Assembly: GCF_001469865.1 (NCBI RefSeq)
Contig: NZ_LOPV01000004.1
Location: 1 to 41,525, forward strand
DNA length: 41,525 bases
Reading direction: 5' to 3'
Source: Haloferax profundi
Lineage (GTDB): Archaea > Halobacteriota > Halobacteria > Halobacteriales > Haloferacaceae
Shown: in pieces, positions 1-8,348 of the stretch
How positions within the stretch are numbered: the first letter of the stretch is position 1
How the letters are laid out: the number at the start of each line of letters is the position of its first letter
The notes under the pieces: model-generated
What the model saw: the letters and a program-made list of their open reading frames with translations, nothing else
Told to the model about the DNA's origin: nothing
Databases searched by the model: none
Made by a program: the position numbers and the translations under genes

Positions 1-339
1 TAAGGCGTGGAACATGACGTGAACCGCGTCGTCGGTGACGCCCGCTTCCTCGGCGAGCGTCGGAAACGTGACGCCTTCGAACTCGCAGTCGAACTTGCTC
101 CACCCGGTGACACAGTGGAAGTCCTGTTTCTGCGTCTCGGACGGCAAGTCGCGGAACTCGTCGAACGAGAGGTCGAGTGGGTTGTCGACTGCTCCCCACA
201 CGTCGAACGACCACGTCTCGGGGTCCCACGACGGGGTCCCGCTCTTCGAGAGGACCGGGAATCGCTGTGTCTCACGCTGGCCCGGCGGCAAGCGGTCACC
301 GCCGAACTCCTCGTAGAGGTGCGTGACGTCTTTGGTCAT
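1..339 (-). CDS. Sulfite oxidase-like molybdopterin-dependent oxidoreductase (N-terminal part; runs off window)
   Basis: The 113 visible residues begin at an ATG at 339 and run off the left edge. HCVTGWS (Cys76) matches the molybdenum-ligating cysteine segment of the sulfite oxidase/YedY (MsrP) superfamily. The preceding RFPVLSKSGTP and the WSFDVWGAV stretch fit the start of the oxidoreductase molybdopterin-binding domain. No Tat signal peptide is seen, so this member is probably cytoplasmic. The substrate cannot be told from this fragment; haloarchaeal relatives are annotated only as sulfite oxidase-like. The gene reads leftward, divergent from the small gene at 523. Confidence 0.8.
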   Translation of the reverse strand, partial: MTKDVTHLYEEFGGDRLPPGQRETQRFPVLSKSGTPSWDPETWSFDVWGAVDNPLDLSFDEFRDLPSETQKQDFHCVTGWSKFDCEFEGVTFPTLAEEAGVTDDAVHVMFHAL

Positions 340-522
340 GTTCGATGCTTCGACCCGACGCACCTATCTGTAACGACTCCGGAATCGGTCGACTATCGGA
401 TTTACTAACAAGAGTCGGGGGAATGGAAACAGAAGTTCGGTTAGGGGAAGGCTAAGTTCAACATTTACTATTGGTACCCCGGTAGAGTTATATACGGCCC
501 TTCCAAACCGTCGGACGTTCAG

Positions 523-735
523 ATGCCCAAAGTAGAGATTACCGTGCCGGAACACCTGGAGATGCAGATCATCCAGCTCGTCGAAAAAGGTGAGTTCGTC
601 AACCGTGACGAAGCGATAGAAGACTTGCTCTCGACTGGCATCCGTGCGTACAAGACGAGCGGTCCGATGTCCGACGAGGACCGCGCGTTCGAAGACGACG
701 GGATGATGGGTCACGAAGACGAGTACGTCTTCTGA
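523..735 (+). CDS. Small ribbon-helix-helix-like protein
   Basis: A 70-residue acidic protein. The N-terminal PKVEITVPEHLE strand is followed by two predicted helices (residues about 12-45) containing GEFVNRDEAIEDLLSTG. This is the pattern of CopG/MetJ-type ribbon-helix-helix DNA-binding domains, in which the strand contacts DNA as a dimer. The C-terminal 25 residues are acidic and probably disordered. A TATA-like element (TTATATA, about 485-492) lies about 33 nt upstream of the ATG, so the mRNA has little or no leader. There is no adjacent toxin-like gene, so a stand-alone regulator is more likely than an antitoxin. The target is unknown. Confidence 0.75.
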   Translation: MPKVEITVPEHLEMQIIQLVEKGEFVNRDEAIEDLLSTGIRAYKTSGPMSDEDRAFEDDGMMGHEDEYVF

Positions 736-793
736 ACCGAATGACAGCAGTACCCAATAACTCTTAAAACATCCTCGCGCCTAACGGACTCTC

Positions 794-1072
794 ATGCACA
801 AGGATGAACTGCTGGAGCTGCACGAACAGATGGTTATCATCAAAGACCACTTCTCCGCCCGCGAACACGTAGACTCCTCGCTGTTCGACCCGTACGACGA
901 ACTCGGCGTCGACCCGTCTCACGTCCACAAGTCCAAGAGCGAGCACAAACACGCCGTCTTCGTCCTCGGGAACGCCCTCGCGACTGCGATGAGCGAAGAC
1001 GAGTTCTCGAGTGCTGGCCGCGTCGGCAAGCGGATGGAAGAGTTAGCCGAAGACGCCGAAGGCAAAATCTGA
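794..1072 (+). CDS. UPF0058 family protein
   Basis: 92 residues beginning MHKDELLELHEQMV, the typical opening of the archaeal UPF0058 family, whose members are short, helical and of unknown function. Several His residues are spread through it (H2, H10, H19 and the VHKSKSEHKH region), which could bind metal, but this is inference. CTTAAAAC at about 763-770 is centred about 28 nt before the ATG and indicates a leaderless transcript. The gene stands alone, with no coupling to neighbours. Confidence 0.85.
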   Translation: MHKDELLELHEQMVIIKDHFSAREHVDSSLFDPYDELGVDPSHVHKSKSEHKHAVFVLGNALATAMSEDEFSSAGRVGKRMEELAEDAEGKI

Positions 1073-1200
1073 CAGCGAGCGACGCTCGTCCGTTCGGTTA
1101 CGCGTCTCGCGCTCCGTCAGCCGCCGTGTCGCTCGTTAGCAGTGCTCAAGCAGTTCTCCGCGGGTTTCTTTATCGCCCGTTCGCACGACACAGGTAGCCA

Positions 1201-2856
1201 ATGCTAGACATCCCCGGCTGGATTCCGTTCCACCGGCTCGCTGCCGTCGCCGCCTTCCTCGTCGCGTTCGTCGTTCTCTCGTTCGTCGACCGGCCGCGTC
1301 GTCTGATGGAACCACTGCGCCGCCGGTTCCTCTTCGGACTCCCCCTCGGAACGCTCGTCAGCATCGGGGGTGTCCTCTCCGTGTACCTCTTCGTCCAGGG
1401 AGGGCTCTCGACGTGGTACCGACCACTCGTCATCCCGTTTCGGGCGTGGTCGTACTTCTATCCGCTCGGCATGGTCACCGCCGCGTTCGCTCACTCCAGT
1501 GCCGGGCACCTCGTCGGCAACCTCGTCGGGACGTTGACGTTGGCCCCGATTGCCGAGTACGCGTGGGGGCACTACCCGACACGCCGCGGGTCGACGTCGT
1601 TCGGGTCGTTCGCCGAGAACCCGTACGTACGGGCGCTCGTCATCTTCCCGGCGGCCGTCTTCGGCGTCGGCCTTCTCACGTCGGTGTTCGCACTCGGGCC
1701 GGTCATCGGGTTCTCCGGCGTCGTGTTCGCGTTCGCCGGATTCGCGCTCGTCACACGTCCCCTGACGACGATTCTCGCGTTCGTCTCTGGACGCGTTCTC
1801 AGACTGTTCTACGACGCCCTCCAGAACCCGGAAGTCGTCGCCACTGCCCGCCCGGTGTTCTCGTCGCCGTGGTGGGCGCAAATCGCTATTCAGGGCCACG
1901 CAATCGGTCTCTTGTTCGGCGTCCTCCTCGGGATTTGGCTGGTCCACCGGCGCGGCGCGGACCGGCCGAGCGCATACCGGAGTTTCGCGGGTGTTCTCCT
2001 CTTCGCAGTCAGCGAGTCGATGTGGGCGGTGTACTGGTTCCGTGGGACCGACACGTTCGTCCTCTTTCGTGCTATCGGAGTCGCGCTGGTCGTCTCGCTC
2101 GCACTGCTCGTCGCACTCACGGTATCTGCGTCCAACAAGCCGCTTCGTGACCACGCACCTGCGAACTCGGTGTTCTCCGCGGAGCGCTGGCAAGTCGGCG
2201 TGGCCGTCCTCCTCCTCGCGACGGCGGCACTGACCGGGCCTGCAATCCTCCCCAACCTGTTCACCGCGGCAGACGACGACCTGCCCGGACAGAGCGTCTC
2301 GGTCAGAGACTACGAGGTTACCTACGCCGAAGACGTGCCGAACGGCTTGACTGCCGTCGTCGACGTGGAACTGTTCGGTGAATCGACGACGACGAACACC
2401 TCTGGCGTCATCGTCAAGAGCCAACAGCGAGGTATCTGGACGACTGCCGTCTCGACCGGACGCTTGGCGTTCGACGGCGAGTCGACGGTCAGGGTCGGTG
2501 GCCTCGGGTGGCGAGACACAGTCACCGCCGTGCGCGACGGGTTCGTCGTCTCGGGGACTGGTGAGTCGGCGTACCGAGTCTTCCTCGTGTCGAACGACTC
2601 GGTGACGCTCGCGCACACGACGGAGCCAATCCAAGCAGAACCAGTCGTGGCCGGACGAAACATCTCGGTCGTCCCGACGGAGTCGGGATACGACCTCGCC
2701 GTGTCGTCCGAAAACGGGTCGGTCCGTGGGCCGATGCCGTCGCAGAACGTGACGACGACGCTCGATGGGATTCGGTTCGTCCGGCAGGAGACGTTCGTCT
2801 TCGCCGAGTACGAGGGGACGCGTGTCCGCGTCGCTCGGCAAGAGACGTACCAGTAG
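1201..2856 (+). CDS. Rhomboid family intramembrane serine protease with extracytoplasmic C-terminal domain
   Basis: 551 residues. The rhomboid core has GHLVGN (H103, N107, oxyanion-hole side), GFSG (catalytic Ser172) and GHAIGLLFG (catalytic His233), with about six to seven membrane segments between residues 12 and 250. Further membrane helices follow to about residue 350. The C-terminal ~200 residues (about 355-551) are polar and beta-rich with no membrane segment, so they are probably an extracytoplasmic domain. Rhomboids cleave transmembrane substrates inside the membrane; the substrate here is unknown. A TTTATC element near 1170 gives a short or absent 5' leader. The tail is longer than in a minimal rhomboid. 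Confidence 0.88.
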   Translation: MLDIPGWIPFHRLAAVAAFLVAFVVLSFVDRPRRLMEPLRRRFLFGLPLGTLVSIGGVLSVYLFVQGGLSTWYRPLVIPFRAWSYFYPLGMVTAAFAHSSAGHLVGNLVGTLTLAPIAEYAWGHYPTRRGSTSFGSFAENPYVRALVIFPAAVFGVGLLTSVFALGPVIGFSGVVFAFAGFALVTRPLTTILAFVSGRVLRLFYDALQNPEVVATARPVFSSPWWAQIAIQGHAIGLLFGVLLGIWLVHRRGADRPSAYRSFAGVLLFAVSESMWAVYWFRGTDTFVLFRAIGVALVVSLALLVALTVSASNKPLRDHAPANSVFSAERWQVGVAVLLLATAALTGPAILPNLFTAADDDLPGQSVSVRDYEVTYAEDVPNGLTAVVDVELFGESTTTNTSGVIVKSQQRGIWTTAVSTGRLAFDGESTVRVGGLGWRDTVTAVRDGFVVSGTGESAYRVFLVSNDSVTLAHTTEPIQAEPVVAGRNISVVPTESGYDLAVSSENGSVRGPMPSQNVTTTLDGIRFVRQETFVFAEYEGTRVRVARQETYQ

Positions 2857-2888
2857 GACGAAAATCGACCGGCGCGGTCAGCCCGTCG

Positions 2889-3515
2889 TTACCACTCGAT
2901 TCTGAACACTTCGGCGTCCAGTTCCTTTCGGTCCGAGTCGTGGAAGTCGAACTGTCGTTCGAGGTCGAACGTCGCCCGGAAGGCGTCGGTCAACTCGCCG
3001 CCGGCGTCGGCGACGAACGCCTCGACGAACTCCTTGCTCCCTTCGTTGTGGACCGAGTACGACACGTCGGCCACCTCGGCGACCGATTCGAGGAACGCGC
3101 GGTCGGCGTGTTCGTTGCCGCGCTGTGCGCCGAACGGCGGGTTCATCAGGACGGTCACTGGCTGGTCGTCGGGGAGACACAGCGGCAGGCGGGTTGCGTC
3201 GCCGCGGACCCAGTGGATGGGCGCACTCGCGCCGACACGGCGGGCGTTGCTCGTCGCCGTCTGTAACGCCTCGGAGTCGAGTTCGACGCCGACGACGCGG
3301 GCGGGCGAGCGGAGGGCGGCACCGAGGGCGAGCATTCCCGTGCCGGACCCGAGGTCGACGACTGTCGTGTCCTCGATGTCGCCGCGGAGGTCTGCGAGGT
3401 GGACGAGGTGCGCGGCGAGGCCCGGCGGCGTCGGGTACTGTTCGAGGGCGACTTTCGGATTCTCGAAGCCAGCGACCACCGCCAACTGCGCCTCCAACGC
3501 GGCTTTGGTTGCCAT
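2889..3515 (-). CDS. METTL5-like N6-adenine RNA methyltransferase
   Basis: 208 residues with a Rossmann methyltransferase fold: VVDLGSGTGML (about 52-62) binds S-adenosylmethionine and NPPFGAQ (125-131) is the NPPF catalytic motif of N6-adenine methylases. EQYPTPP near residue 25 is typical of the METTL5 family, which in eukaryotes modifies one adenosine of small-subunit rRNA. A role on archaeal 16S rRNA is therefore likely but inferred. Its start codon overlaps the stop of the gene at 3515-3910 (TGATG arrangement), so the two are translationally coupled in one operon. Confidence 0.88.
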   Translation of the reverse strand: MATKAALEAQLAVVAGFENPKVALEQYPTPPGLAAHLVHLADLRGDIEDTTVVDLGSGTGMLALGAALRSPARVVGVELDSEALQTATSNARRVGASAPIHWVRGDATRLPLCLPDDQPVTVLMNPPFGAQRGNEHADRAFLESVAEVADVSYSVHNEGSKEFVEAFVADAGGELTDAFRATFDLERQFDFHDSDRKELDAEVFRIEW

Positions 3516-3910
3516 CAGGCGTCGATGGAACCCCGAGCCTCAAAAGCGACACCCTCGCGGTGGGCACGCTCTTCGAGGGCCGCGAGTGTGGTCTCCACGT
3601 CGTCCGGTCGGCAACATTCTGAAACGTCGACGACGAGACGGCCGGCACCGAGGAACGAGGCGGCGCGGACGTACTCGCGAAGACGGTCTGACTCCGACTG
3701 GACCGCGAACGGACAGTCCTCGTCGAATCGTGCTTCGACGGCGAGTTCCGCTGGGAGGTACCCTTCGTCTGCGAGTCCGGCTTTCAGGTCGCGTAGGTGG
3801 TCTGGGGCGGTGGAGTCGAGTGACGTGGCGTCGATGGTGAGTGGCGTCAGGTCGGTGGGACGGCCTGCCGAGAGGGCCGCTTCGACGGAGGACGTCTCGA
3901 GTGTGCTCAT
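3515..3910 (-). CDS. Conserved haloarchaeal hypothetical protein, coupled to METTL5-like methylase
   Basis: 131 residues from MSTLET. I chose the ATG at 3910 because a palindromic TATA box (3932-3945) is centred 28 nt upstream, as expected for a leaderless mRNA; an in-frame ATG farther upstream at 3958 would lie before that promoter. The protein is mixed alpha/beta. A short stretch around GAGRLVVDVSECC with a following CRPDDVETTLAALEERA helix looks like a domain that handles a conserved Cys pair, but I do not recognise the family. The stop codon overlaps the methyltransferase start, which suggests a related role, for example in RNA modification or its control. Confidence 0.7.
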   Translation of the reverse strand: MSTLETSSVEAALSAGRPTDLTPLTIDATSLDSTAPDHLRDLKAGLADEGYLPAELAVEARFDEDCPFAVQSESDRLREYVRAASFLGAGRLVVDVSECCRPDDVETTLAALEERAHREGVAFEARGSIDA

Positions 3911-3925
3911 GGTGCCCACACATTT

Positions 3926-3950
3926 CCTTTGGTTATACATATAACTTTGT
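3926..3950 (-). promoter_or_regulatory. TATA promoter of the methyltransferase operon
   Basis: GTTATA-TG-TATAAC (minus strand, 3932-3945) is a near-perfect palindromic TATA box centred 28 nt before the ATG at 3910. The A+T-rich patch in an otherwise G+C-rich region and its spacing argue for a leaderless transcript. Confidence 0.55.
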
Positions 3951-4019
3951 GAATGCACAGAAGTAATAAGACAGTTCGAGTGAATGTCTGGAAACCGTCG
4001 AAATAGAGGTCCTCGAGCG

Positions 4020-4154
4020 GCCTAGAGACTCATTAGGGATTACACCGTAGCACTTCTGGGGGTCACACGCTTCAGCCCCCTCCCCCTGACGGCGACGTGG
4101 AGTCGCTGGGTCCCCGTTTGGTCAGCTGTGACGATTTTCGCGTTCGCTGGTCGT
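4020..4154. other. Non-coding stretch with GC hairpin downstream of the nuclease gene
   Basis: Between the nuclease stop and the METTL5 operon promoter there is no credible gene. It holds an inverted repeat, GGGGG at 4058-4062 with CCCCC at 4076-4080, followed by another C-tract. This could form a hairpin at the 3' end of the nuclease mRNA, but no T-run follows on that strand, so I do not call it a terminator. Confidence 0.35.
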
Positions 4155-5129
4155 CTAGTCGTACGTGTACGAGAGAACTGTTCCACCAGACGCGTCGCGC
4201 ACGGTAATCGTGTCACCGCCGTTGTTCCAGACCGCTCCCGAGCGCCCCCAGTAGACGTCTTCAGCGGAATCGGTCCCAGACCCGGTGTGGAGTCGCAATA
4301 CTCCACCCGGGGAGAGTTCCGTCCCCTCGGCGAACGTGTACGTCGCACCCGCCGCGTCGGAGACGGTCCATCCAGACAGGTCGAGTACCTCGTCGCCGTC
4401 GTTTCTGAAGGTCACGTACTCCTCGTTGAGGTTGTCGTTGTCGTTTCCGGGTGCGTCGGCGACGACGGTGACAGCGAATCCGTCGTCGGTACTCGCGTCC
4501 GACCCACCTGCTGCCGACCCTTCTGTCGCACACGCCCAGAGACCGACACCGCGCTCGCGTGCGTCGCGCTCGGCGCGTTCGTATCGCTCGCGTTCTTCGA
4601 ACGAACTCTCGTAGAACCGAGCGTGCCCGTTGGTGAGGAGTTCGTAGTTGAACTCGGCTCCGTCGACGACGACGTACGCGAGGAGTCTGCCGTAGTACCC
4701 ACGCTCACCCGCTTTCTCGTCGAAGCGGAGTTCGACCGTCTCTCCGGAGAGTCTGTCTTTCGCGAAGTCACTCGCGTCGTGGCCGGCATCACGGAGACAC
4801 GCAGCACCCTCGTCGGTATCTGGCACACCCTCGAACTCGTCGGGCGTGTTCTCGCCGTACACCTCGGGCGTGTCGACGCCGAGGAGCCGAACTGTCTCGC
4901 GCGCGCCGTCGGGCATGACGACTTTGATGGTGTCGCCATCGACGACTTCGACCACGTCGACAGACACGTCGCCAGTTGCAGTCTCGCCCGTCGGCGACGA
5001 CGTGGGCGTGGTCGATGGCGATTCGGTGGGTGTCGGCGCCGGGTCTGTGGCCAAGCCCCCGCCACCTAGACACCCCGAAAACACCACGAGTAGTACGATG
5101 ACAAGTGTCGCGGTAGCACCTCTTACCAT
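4155..5129 (-). CDS. Lipoprotein thermonuclease-like (SNase) with C-terminal lamin-tail domain
   Basis: 324 residues. Residues 1-20 are a lipoprotein signal with lipobox FSGC (Cys20), followed by a Thr/Ser/Pro-rich linker to about residue 52. Residues about 54-200 are a staphylococcal-nuclease domain: VDGDTI, RLLGVDTPE and YYGRLLAYV carry the Asp, Arg, Asp, Glu and Arg expected for Ca-dependent phosphodiesterase activity. Residues about 215-324 (NEEYVTFRNDG, LDLSGWTVSD) match a lamin-tail (LTD) Ig-like domain. The likely role is an extracellular, membrane-anchored nuclease that scavenges DNA. CTTATACGG near 5157 places the TATA box about 28 nt before the ATG. Confidence 0.88.
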   Translation of the reverse strand: MVRGATATLVIVLLVVFSGCLGGGGLATDPAPTPTESPSTTPTSSPTGETATGDVSVDVVEVVDGDTIKVVMPDGARETVRLLGVDTPEVYGENTPDEFEGVPDTDEGAACLRDAGHDASDFAKDRLSGETVELRFDEKAGERGYYGRLLAYVVVDGAEFNYELLTNGHARFYESSFEERERYERAERDARERGVGLWACATEGSAAGGSDASTDDGFAVTVVADAPGNDNDNLNEEYVTFRNDGDEVLDLSGWTVSDAAGATYTFAEGTELSPGGVLRLHTGSGTDSAEDVYWGRSGAVWNNGGDTITVRDASGGTVLSYTYD

Positions 5130-5229
5130 TCGATTAACCGTTAGTCAGGGAACCGTATAAGTAGGAGAGGCAAACACGTCGAAACTCGCGAGCCGCTAAT
5201 CGCAGGACAGCGCCGTCTATCACGTTTGT

Positions 5230-5270
5230 GACAAAAAGGTTTAAATTCGAGCTCCACCAGAAACCTTTTA
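5230..5270 (+). promoter_or_regulatory. tfb core promoter flanked by a 9-bp inverted repeat
   Basis: GGTTTAAATT (5238-5247) is a TATA box centred about 28 nt before the ATG at 5271, with purine-rich BRE-like AAAAAGG in front. AAAAGGTTT (5234-5242) and AAACCTTTT (5261-5269) are perfect inverted copies separated by 18 nt. They cover the BRE/TATA element and the expected transcription start respectively. Confidence 0.6.
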
Positions 5271-6221
5271 ATGGAACGTCCGAGCCGGCAGCGTCAACGA
5301 GAGGAGGCAACGGCACAAGAGGACGAGCGACTCAACTGCCCGGAGTGTGGGTCTGACCAGATCGTCACAGATGCAGACCAGGGGGAGCTGGTGTGTGACG
5401 ACTGTGGTCTCGTCCTCGACGAGCGACAGATCGACCGAGGGCCAGAGTGGCGCGCGTTCAATCACTCAGAACGACAGTCGAAGTCGCGCGTGGGCGCACC
5501 AATCACGGAGACGATGCACGACCGTGGGTTGACGACGACCATCGACTGGAAGGACAAAGACGCCTACGGCCGGTCGCTCTCCTCGGAGAAGCGGTCGCAG
5601 ATGCACCGGCTTCGAAAGTGGCAGGAACGAATCCGGACCAAAGACGCCGGTGAACGAAACCTGCAGTTCGCCCTCAGCGAAATCGACCGCATGGCGTCTG
5701 CACTCGGCGTCCCACGGTCCGTACGTGAAGTCGCGTCGGTCATCTATCGACGCGCACTCAACGAAGACCTGATTCGGGGGCGCTCCATCGAGGGCGTCGC
5801 CACATCCGCCCTCTATGCCGCGTGTCGGCAGGAAGGTATCCCACGTTCACTCGACGAAGTCGCCGAAGTTTCTCGCGTCCCACAGAAGGAGATTGGTCGC
5901 ACGTACCGCTACATTTCCCAAGAGTTAGGCCTCGAACTCAAGCCAGTCGACCCCAAGCAGTTCGTCCCTCGATTCGCCTCCGCCCTCGACCTGTCCGAAG
6001 AGGTACAGGCGAAGGCCACCGAAATCATCGACGTCTCTGCCGAACAGGGCCTGCTCTCGGGCAAGTCGCCGACGGGATTCGCCGCCGCCGCTATTTACGC
6101 CGCATCGTTGCTCTGTAACGAGAAGAAGACCCAGCGCGAAGTCGCCGACGTGGCGCAGGTGACGGAAGTCACCATCCGCAACCGCTACCAAGAGCAAATC
6201 GAAGCGATGGGCTTCCGCTAA
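5271..6221 (+). CDS. tfb: Transcription initiation factor TFB
   Basis: 316 residues, full length for archaeal TFB. The N-terminal zinc ribbon uses Cys23, Cys26, Cys42 and Cys45. A B-finger/linker follows ([16 protein letters not shown]), then two cyclin-like repeats (about 115-210 and 215-310), each with the helix-turn-helix that contacts BRE and TBP-DNA. The protein recruits RNA polymerase to TATA promoters. Haloarchaea carry several TFB paralogues with different target sets; which one this is cannot be settled without comparison. The start is set by the TATA spacing and the mRNA is leaderless. Confidence 0.95.
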   Translation: MERPSRQRQREEATAQEDERLNCPECGSDQIVTDADQGELVCDDCGLVLDERQIDRGPEWRAFNHSERQSKSRVGAPITETMHDRGLTTTIDWKDKDAYGRSLSSEKRSQMHRLRKWQERIRTKDAGERNLQFALSEIDRMASALGVPRSVREVASVIYRRALNEDLIRGRSIEGVATSALYAACRQEGIPRSLDEVAEVSRVPQKEIGRTYRYISQELGLELKPVDPKQFVPRFASALDLSEEVQAKATEIIDVSAEQGLLSGKSPTGFAAAAIYAASLLCNEKKTQREVADVAQVTEVTIRNRYQEQIEAMGFR

Positions 6222-6269
6222 GTCCAGACAGCGCCTCGACAGAGAGTCAGTTCAGAACAGAACCCGCGA

Positions 6270-7913
6270 CTACTTTTCGACGAACACGACGACAGGTCGC
6301 CCCCAGAGCGCCGTGTCGTACTCGTGTGCGACGTAGCCATCGAGCATCGGTGCGAGTGTCGACCGCTCTTCGGCAGGTGCGACGACCACTGGTGGTGCGT
6401 CCGAGCGCTCTCGGAGTTCCACTGGCGTGGTGGCAGTTGCGGTGTCTGCCCCGATTCGTGCGACGTACCACGCCATCGGGAGTCGCTCACCCCATCGGTC
6501 GGGGACTGGCGGATAGTCCGCCGCCCCATCGGCGACGTACATCGAACTACCGTAGTAGAGCACGTCGACGTCCTCGTCGTCGGTCGGTCCGACCCACGTC
6601 GAGAGGTTCTCGCGGAACTCGGTGAACTCGCTCGACGGTTGCGCGTAGTGAGCGAAGCGAGTGTCGCGGTCACTCGGTCCGTAGACCTCTCCAGTGGCGA
6701 CGGCACCGGTCTGGGCGACGAGTGCCAACAAGACGAGTGCCGCGGCGGCGACTCGCGGGACGCTTCCCGTGTCGAGTGCGTCTCGTCCCCACCTGACGAG
6801 GGCGGCGAGGCCGATTGCCGCCGGAATGGCGAGTGGAACGACGGCGTAGACGCCAAGCCACGGGGCCGACACTTCGGTCAGCATCGGGACGAACACGAGC
6901 GATGCACCGGCCCAGTAGGCGGCCGCAGAGACGATAGTTCGTGGTCCACCTGCCGTGTACCGGTCGACGACGAAGACTGCGACGGCGAGGAGCGTCACCG
7001 GCAACGCCGCCACGGCGAGCGTCTCGACGAAGTCACCGAGGTACGGGAGGTATTCGTGGGTCCCCTCGGGGTAACGGTCGGAGACACGAACGCCGAAGAA
7101 ACGGCGAACCGACTCGAAGAGTGCCACGTCGATTGCTGCCAGAATCGTCCCCGGCGAGTAGATTCCTGCATCGTCGGTGATGCCGGCCCGCGGAGCGAAG
7201 GTGAAGATGTAGAGGCCCACGAAGACGAGCACCGAGCGTGCCGCGTACGTCGATTCACCGCGGACGCGTGCTGCGAACTCACCGAGGCGTGTCGCGGCGG
7301 GGCGCGACGATTTGAGGAGTGCCGCGTGGTCGAAGACGAGGACGCCAGCGATTCCGAGACACCCGAGCGTGACGACGGCCAAGCCAGACGACGCGAGGGC
7401 CAGTGCACTCGCTGCGGCGAGTCCGTAGGCGTTGTGTCGGCCGTCGCCATCGAGCAACCTGAGGGCGAATCCGAAGGCGGCGAGCGTAAAGCCCACCGCG
7501 AGGAGGTCACCGCGAGCGAACCGTCCGTAGTAGACGAGGAGTGGACTCAGTGCGAGGACGGCGGCGAGTGCGACAGTCTCGTCGTCCTCCAGGTGGGACC
7601 GAAAGAGGAGAGAGACCAGCGGAAGTGCGGCCCCAGCGATGGCGATGGGGAGACGGAGCGCGAAGTCGGTGGAGCCAAAGATGGCGAGTGACGTCCGTCC
7701 GAGGAGGTAGACGAGTGGCCCACCAGCGACTGGCCGGTACGTCAGGTATCCCGTCTCCAGATAGCGGAGACTCCAGTACCCGACGCGGGCCTCGTCCCAG
7801 TGGAGTGGCCGGTCGCCGAGACCGACGAGACGGACGACGAGGGCGACGAGGGCGAGTGCACCCACGGCGAGTGTCGGTCCGTCTGCGCGCCACTCGGCGC
7901 GAGAGGGTATCAT
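6270..7913 (-). CDS. Agl23-type flippase-associated membrane glycosyltransferase-like protein
   Basis: 547 residues with roughly a dozen membrane segments across residues 12-395 and a soluble C-terminal portion. The first extracytoplasmic loop carries PLHWDEARVGYWSLRYL, with the acidic pair D40/E41 at the site of the catalytic acidic motif of GT-C (GT39/Pmt-like) glycosyltransferases. This arrangement matches the haloarchaeal family annotated as flippase activity-associated protein Agl23, linked to N-glycosylation of surface proteins. Whether it transfers a sugar itself is uncertain. It is a single gene, convergent with tfb and divergent from 8027. Confidence 0.78.
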   Translation of the reverse strand: MIPSRAEWRADGPTLAVGALALVALVVRLVGLGDRPLHWDEARVGYWSLRYLETGYLTYRPVAGGPLVYLLGRTSLAIFGSTDFALRLPIAIAGAALPLVSLLFRSHLEDDETVALAAVLALSPLLVYYGRFARGDLLAVGFTLAAFGFALRLLDGDGRHNAYGLAAASALALASSGLAVVTLGCLGIAGVLVFDHAALLKSSRPAATRLGEFAARVRGESTYAARSVLVFVGLYIFTFAPRAGITDDAGIYSPGTILAAIDVALFESVRRFFGVRVSDRYPEGTHEYLPYLGDFVETLAVAALPVTLLAVAVFVVDRYTAGGPRTIVSAAAYWAGASLVFVPMLTEVSAPWLGVYAVVPLAIPAAIGLAALVRWGRDALDTGSVPRVAAAALVLLALVAQTGAVATGEVYGPSDRDTRFAHYAQPSSEFTEFRENLSTWVGPTDDEDVDVLYYGSSMYVADGAADYPPVPDRWGERLPMAWYVARIGADTATATTPVELRERSDAPPVVVAPAEERSTLAPMLDGYVAHEYDTALWGRPVVVFVEK

Positions 7914-7956
7914 GAGGTACCGTGTCGCGCCGGACGCCAGAAAGGTTACGACTCGG

Positions 7957-7988
7957 AGGCACCGGGCCGAGTCCGGACGTCGGTGCCT
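7957..7988. repeat. 8-bp inverted repeat between divergent genes
   Basis: AGGCACCG (7957-7964) and CGGTGCCT (7981-7988) are perfect inverted copies with a 16-nt spacer. They lie between the Agl23-like start at 7913 and the gene at 8027. The position suits a shared operator, but no regulator is known to me. Confidence 0.4.
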
Positions 7989-8026
7989 TCGAAAGCGTCA
8001 TCCCCGCCGGCCGGTAGCACTGGGAT

Positions 8027-8314
8027 ATGACGCTCATCGATTCACTTCCACCCCGACCGCTCGAACCGCAGGAACTCACCTCGTTGAACCGCGCCGACAC
8101 GTTCGAACTCGTGGTCGCCGTCGAGAGCGACGGACCGGCACGCGGCGTCCTGTTCGCCACCGACTCGTGGGTCAAAGGTGTCGCCTACGACGACGCGTCG
8201 GGGTGGACGCTCGTCGAGACAGTCACGCTCGACGAAGAGACAGCCAGAATCGACGGCCTACAGGCCTGTGAGGACGCCGTTCGGTCCTTCCAGAACGACG
8301 AGAACGAGGAGTAG
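8027..8314 (+). CDS. Conserved haloarchaeal hypothetical protein
   Basis: 95 residues, acidic, with no signal peptide or membrane segment. The middle (FELVVAVESDGPARGVLFATDSWVK) reads as consecutive beta strands, and the end is helical and charged. I do not recognise the family. It lies 34 nt upstream of the universal stress protein gene on the same strand and could be cotranscribed with it. Confidence 0.65.
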   Translation: MTLIDSLPPRPLEPQELTSLNRADTFELVVAVESDGPARGVLFATDSWVKGVAYDDASGWTLVETVTLDEETARIDGLQACEDAVRSFQNDENEE

Positions 8315-8348
8315 AATTAACCCCGTTCCGGACTACGTGTAATTTGTC

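Noticed and set aside
1204-2841. A 545-codon open frame antisense to the rhomboid gene
   Set aside because: It is Arg/Asp-rich with no domain and is the usual antisense shadow of a high-G+C gene; the plus strand has complete rhomboid motifs.
4058-4089. GGGGG/CCCCC hairpin as a terminator of the nuclease gene
   Set aside because: No T-run follows on the transcribed strand; recorded only as a hairpin.
4040-4348. A 102-codon Arg/Thr-rich frame overlapping the 3' end of the nuclease gene
   Set aside because: It lies on the same strand as the nuclease in another frame and shows no protein family features.
6324-7691. A 455-codon open frame antisense to the Agl23-like gene
   Set aside because: Its composition is rich in Arg, Cys and Glu with no membrane or domain pattern, while the opposite strand encodes an ordered membrane protein.
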